64,000 nucleotides of DNA from Phormidium sp. OSCR. Its GTDB lineage: Bacteria > Cyanobacteriota > Cyanobacteriia > Cyanobacteriales > Geitlerinemataceae. Below are positions 62,420 to 64,000 of this stretch, in pieces. A program made the position numbers and the translations under genes. How positions within the stretch are numbered: position 1 is the first letter of the stretch; the number at the start of each line of letters is the position of its first letter. The DNA lies in contig LJZT01000003.1 of assembly GCA_001314905.1 (NCBI GenBank), positions 61,406 through 125,405 on the forward strand, given 5' to 3'. Below the pieces are notes generated by a model. It did no database searches. It was not told the origin of the DNA and saw only the letters and a program-made list of their open reading frames with translations.

Positions 62420-62699
62420 GAATCGCCTCCTTCAATACCGAATCCCGAACATAAGGTCGCAGTGAATTTGGTGTTCCCACATCAACCGAACAGCCAAAAA
62501 GCTCCTCTAAAAATGACTCCAGGCGCAGCAACGTGAATAACCCCACAGGATGATGAAACTCAACCAAAATATCGACATCACTCTCCGCCGTCGCCTCATC
62601 TCGCGCCACAGAACCAAAGAGAAACAAGGCTTTTACACCAAACTCCTCCAGGCGATCGCGATGACAATCAACTAACGCCAGAACCTGTTGTTTATCCAT
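62409..62699 (-). CDS. mntA: Nucleotidyltransferase antitoxin MntA
   Basis: A 96-residue minimal nucleotidyltransferase. The catalytic motif is FGSVARDEATAESDVDILVEF (GSx10DxD form). It transfers AMP to HepT and so neutralises it. Its start lies 59 bases from the divergent desulfurase gene. Confidence 0.9.
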   Translation of the reverse strand: MDKQQVLALVDCHRDRLEEFGVKALFLFGSVARDEATAESDVDILVEFHHPVGLFTLLRLESFLEELFGCSVDVGTPNSLRPYVRDSVLKEAIRAI

Positions 62700-62758
62700 G
62701 ACCTGACCTAGCTCTCAAGGATGATTGACCCCTAACCCGTCTAGCTTACCCCCTACCG

Positions 62759-63901
62759 ATGCCTCCCATCTACCTCGACTACCACGCTACCACCCCCGTC
62801 GATCGCCGCGTCATTGAGGTGATGACCGAAACCCTCACCCACCACTTCGGGAACGCCAGTAGCATTGACCATCCCTACGGCGATCGCGCGGCTGCACAAG
62901 TCAAAACCGCCAAAACCCATCTGGCGACCCTCCTCGGTGCATCTCCCCGAGATATTCTCTTTACCTCCGGGGCCACGGAAAGCATTAACCTCGTCCTGCA
63001 AGGGGTTTTAGGAGACCGTCCCCGACGCATCCTCCTCAACCCCCTCGAACATAAAGCCGTTCTCGACACCTGCGAGGCGATCGCCAAACGGGGACAGGCG
63101 CAACTCCACTATCTCACCCCCACCGCCACCGGACAACTCCACCTCGACGACATCGAACACCACTGTCGTCAGGGAATCGACCTCCTCTGCGTCATGGCCG
63201 CCAACAATGAAATCGGCACTATCTATCCCGTGGAGGCGATCGCCAAAATTGCTCAAACCTACGGAGTCCCTTATCTCTGCGATGCCTCCCAAGCTGTTGG
63301 AAAACTCCCCTTCCAATTTCGCGACTGGGGAATCACCTTTCTCACAGTTTCGGGTCATAAATTCTACGCACCCCAAGGCTGTGGGGCCTTAGTGGTTCGT
63401 CCCGAAACCCCCCTAACTCCCCTCATCTACGGCGGCGGCCAGCAACAGGGACGACGACCGGGAACCCTCAATCTACCGGGGATTGTCGCTTTAGGGGAAG
63501 CGGCCCGGCTGCGGACTCTGGAAATGCAGGCCGACGAATCCCGCATTGCACATCAACGCGATCGCCTCCAATCCCACCTACAAGCCAAGATTCCCCAGTT
63601 ACAGGTCAACGGCGACCTCAACCATCGCCTAGCCGGAAACCTGCATATCTCCATCCCTGGGATTCCCAACAGTGCCATTATCGCCCGAGTGCGCGATCGC
63701 CTGGCCATCTCCACCGGGTCTGCCTGCACCTCCGGCGTGGAAACCCCCTCCCATGTCCTGCGCGCGATCGGTCTGTCTGAGGAGGCCATTGAAGGGTCCC
63801 TACGCATCGGCTTAGGGAAATTCACCCGTGACGCTGACCTAGATGAAGCGGCGACTGTTCTCAGCCAGAACGTGGGGGCCATTGCCAAACTGATGTCATG
63901 A
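62759..63901 (+). CDS. Cysteine desulfurase (NifS/IscS/DndA family)
   Basis: A 380-residue PLP enzyme that takes sulfur from cysteine as a persulfide. The PLP lysine is in TVSGHKFYAPQGCG, and the catalytic cysteine is in STGSACTSGVE. The start MPPIYLDYHATTPVD and AANNEIGTI are typical of the IscS-like group, as is the length. In Dnd systems DndA of this family passes sulfur to DndC, so it may serve BrxP here. It may equally be a housekeeping enzyme that happens to flank the island: it is separated by HepT-MntA and a divergent promoter region. Confidence 0.93.
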   Translation: MPPIYLDYHATTPVDRRVIEVMTETLTHHFGNASSIDHPYGDRAAAQVKTAKTHLATLLGASPRDILFTSGATESINLVLQGVLGDRPRRILLNPLEHKAVLDTCEAIAKRGQAQLHYLTPTATGQLHLDDIEHHCRQGIDLLCVMAANNEIGTIYPVEAIAKIAQTYGVPYLCDASQAVGKLPFQFRDWGITFLTVSGHKFYAPQGCGALVVRPETPLTPLIYGGGQQQGRRPGTLNLPGIVALGEAARLRTLEMQADESRIAHQRDRLQSHLQAKIPQLQVNGDLNHRLAGNLHISIPGIPNSAIIARVRDRLAISTGSACTSGVETPSHVLRAIGLSEEAIEGSLRIGLGKFTRDADLDEAATVLSQNVGAIAKLMS

Positions 63902-63925
63902 TGATGTCATCATAGACCTCTTAGA

Positions 63926-63954
63926 TTGACAAAAACAGTATTCACCGGTTTAAT
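63926..63954 (+). promoter_or_regulatory. Consensus promoter at the window end
   Basis: TTGACA, a 17-base spacer, then TTTAAT: nearly perfect sigma-70 boxes. It points out of the window. An ATG at 63980 opens a frame (MSSISFA) that runs to the end of the window; its product is unknown. Confidence 0.65.
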
Positions 63955-64000
63955 ATACCTACCTAAGATGTAGTTGTAAATGAGTAGCATAAGCTTCGCC

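Overview
The window comes from a cyanobacterium, probably a filamentous one, of moderate GC content. Three things show this. The octamer GCGATCGC (HIP1) recurs throughout. Photosystem II genes psb28 and psbI are present, and there are cyanobacterial families such as a DUF3769 outer-membrane-like protein. The CobJ/CbiG fusion and the multi-domain histidine kinase/cyclase also fit. I cannot name the genus from the sequence alone. Short direct tandem repeats (12, 13, 15 and 30 bp, two to four copies) are scattered between and inside genes.

From 1 to about 43 kb the window is ordinary chromosome, with genes on both strands in small units: accD (cut by the window start), a prepilin peptidase, an NmrA-like SDR, a polysaccharide deacetylase, DAHP synthase, queE, an SLC13-type transporter followed by cysC (a likely sulfate uptake and activation pair), a CNNM/CorC-type membrane protein, a CAT-anticodon tRNA, cobJ-cbiG, a REC-GAF-GAF-kinase-REC-adenylate cyclase hybrid, mfd, an RCK-flanked ion channel, a HoxW-type hydrogenase protease, a Ctp protease, psb28, a TPR protein, a GH3-family enzyme, plsC, tadA, dps, sulfiredoxin and psbI. 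Several small secreted proteins of unknown function lie among them.

From about 43 to 62.7 kb lies a defence island. Toxin-antitoxin pairs flank it: a PIN toxin with its antitoxin on the left and HepT-MntA on the right. A Uma2-family nuclease also lies on the left. Between them is a same-strand array of nine genes: DUF4007, large P-loop ATPase, PAPS-reductase-like protein (BrxP/DndC-like), DUF262-DUF1524 nuclease, second DUF4007, an unknown 146-residue protein, second giant P-loop ATPase (BrxC-like), PglZ and a short BrxL. I read this as a type 4 (PAPS-reductase-containing) BREX system, probably linked to DNA sulfur modification, with two paralogous DUF4007-ATPase modules and an embedded SspE/GmrSD-like effector. 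There is no PglX methyltransferase. A cysteine desulfurase gene follows at 62.8 kb and could donate the sulfur, though it may be a housekeeping NifS/IscS gene. About 4.3 kb in the middle of the array (48.8-53.1 kb) has no HIP1 site, and its nuclease gene is strikingly AT-rich, which suggests a later insertion.
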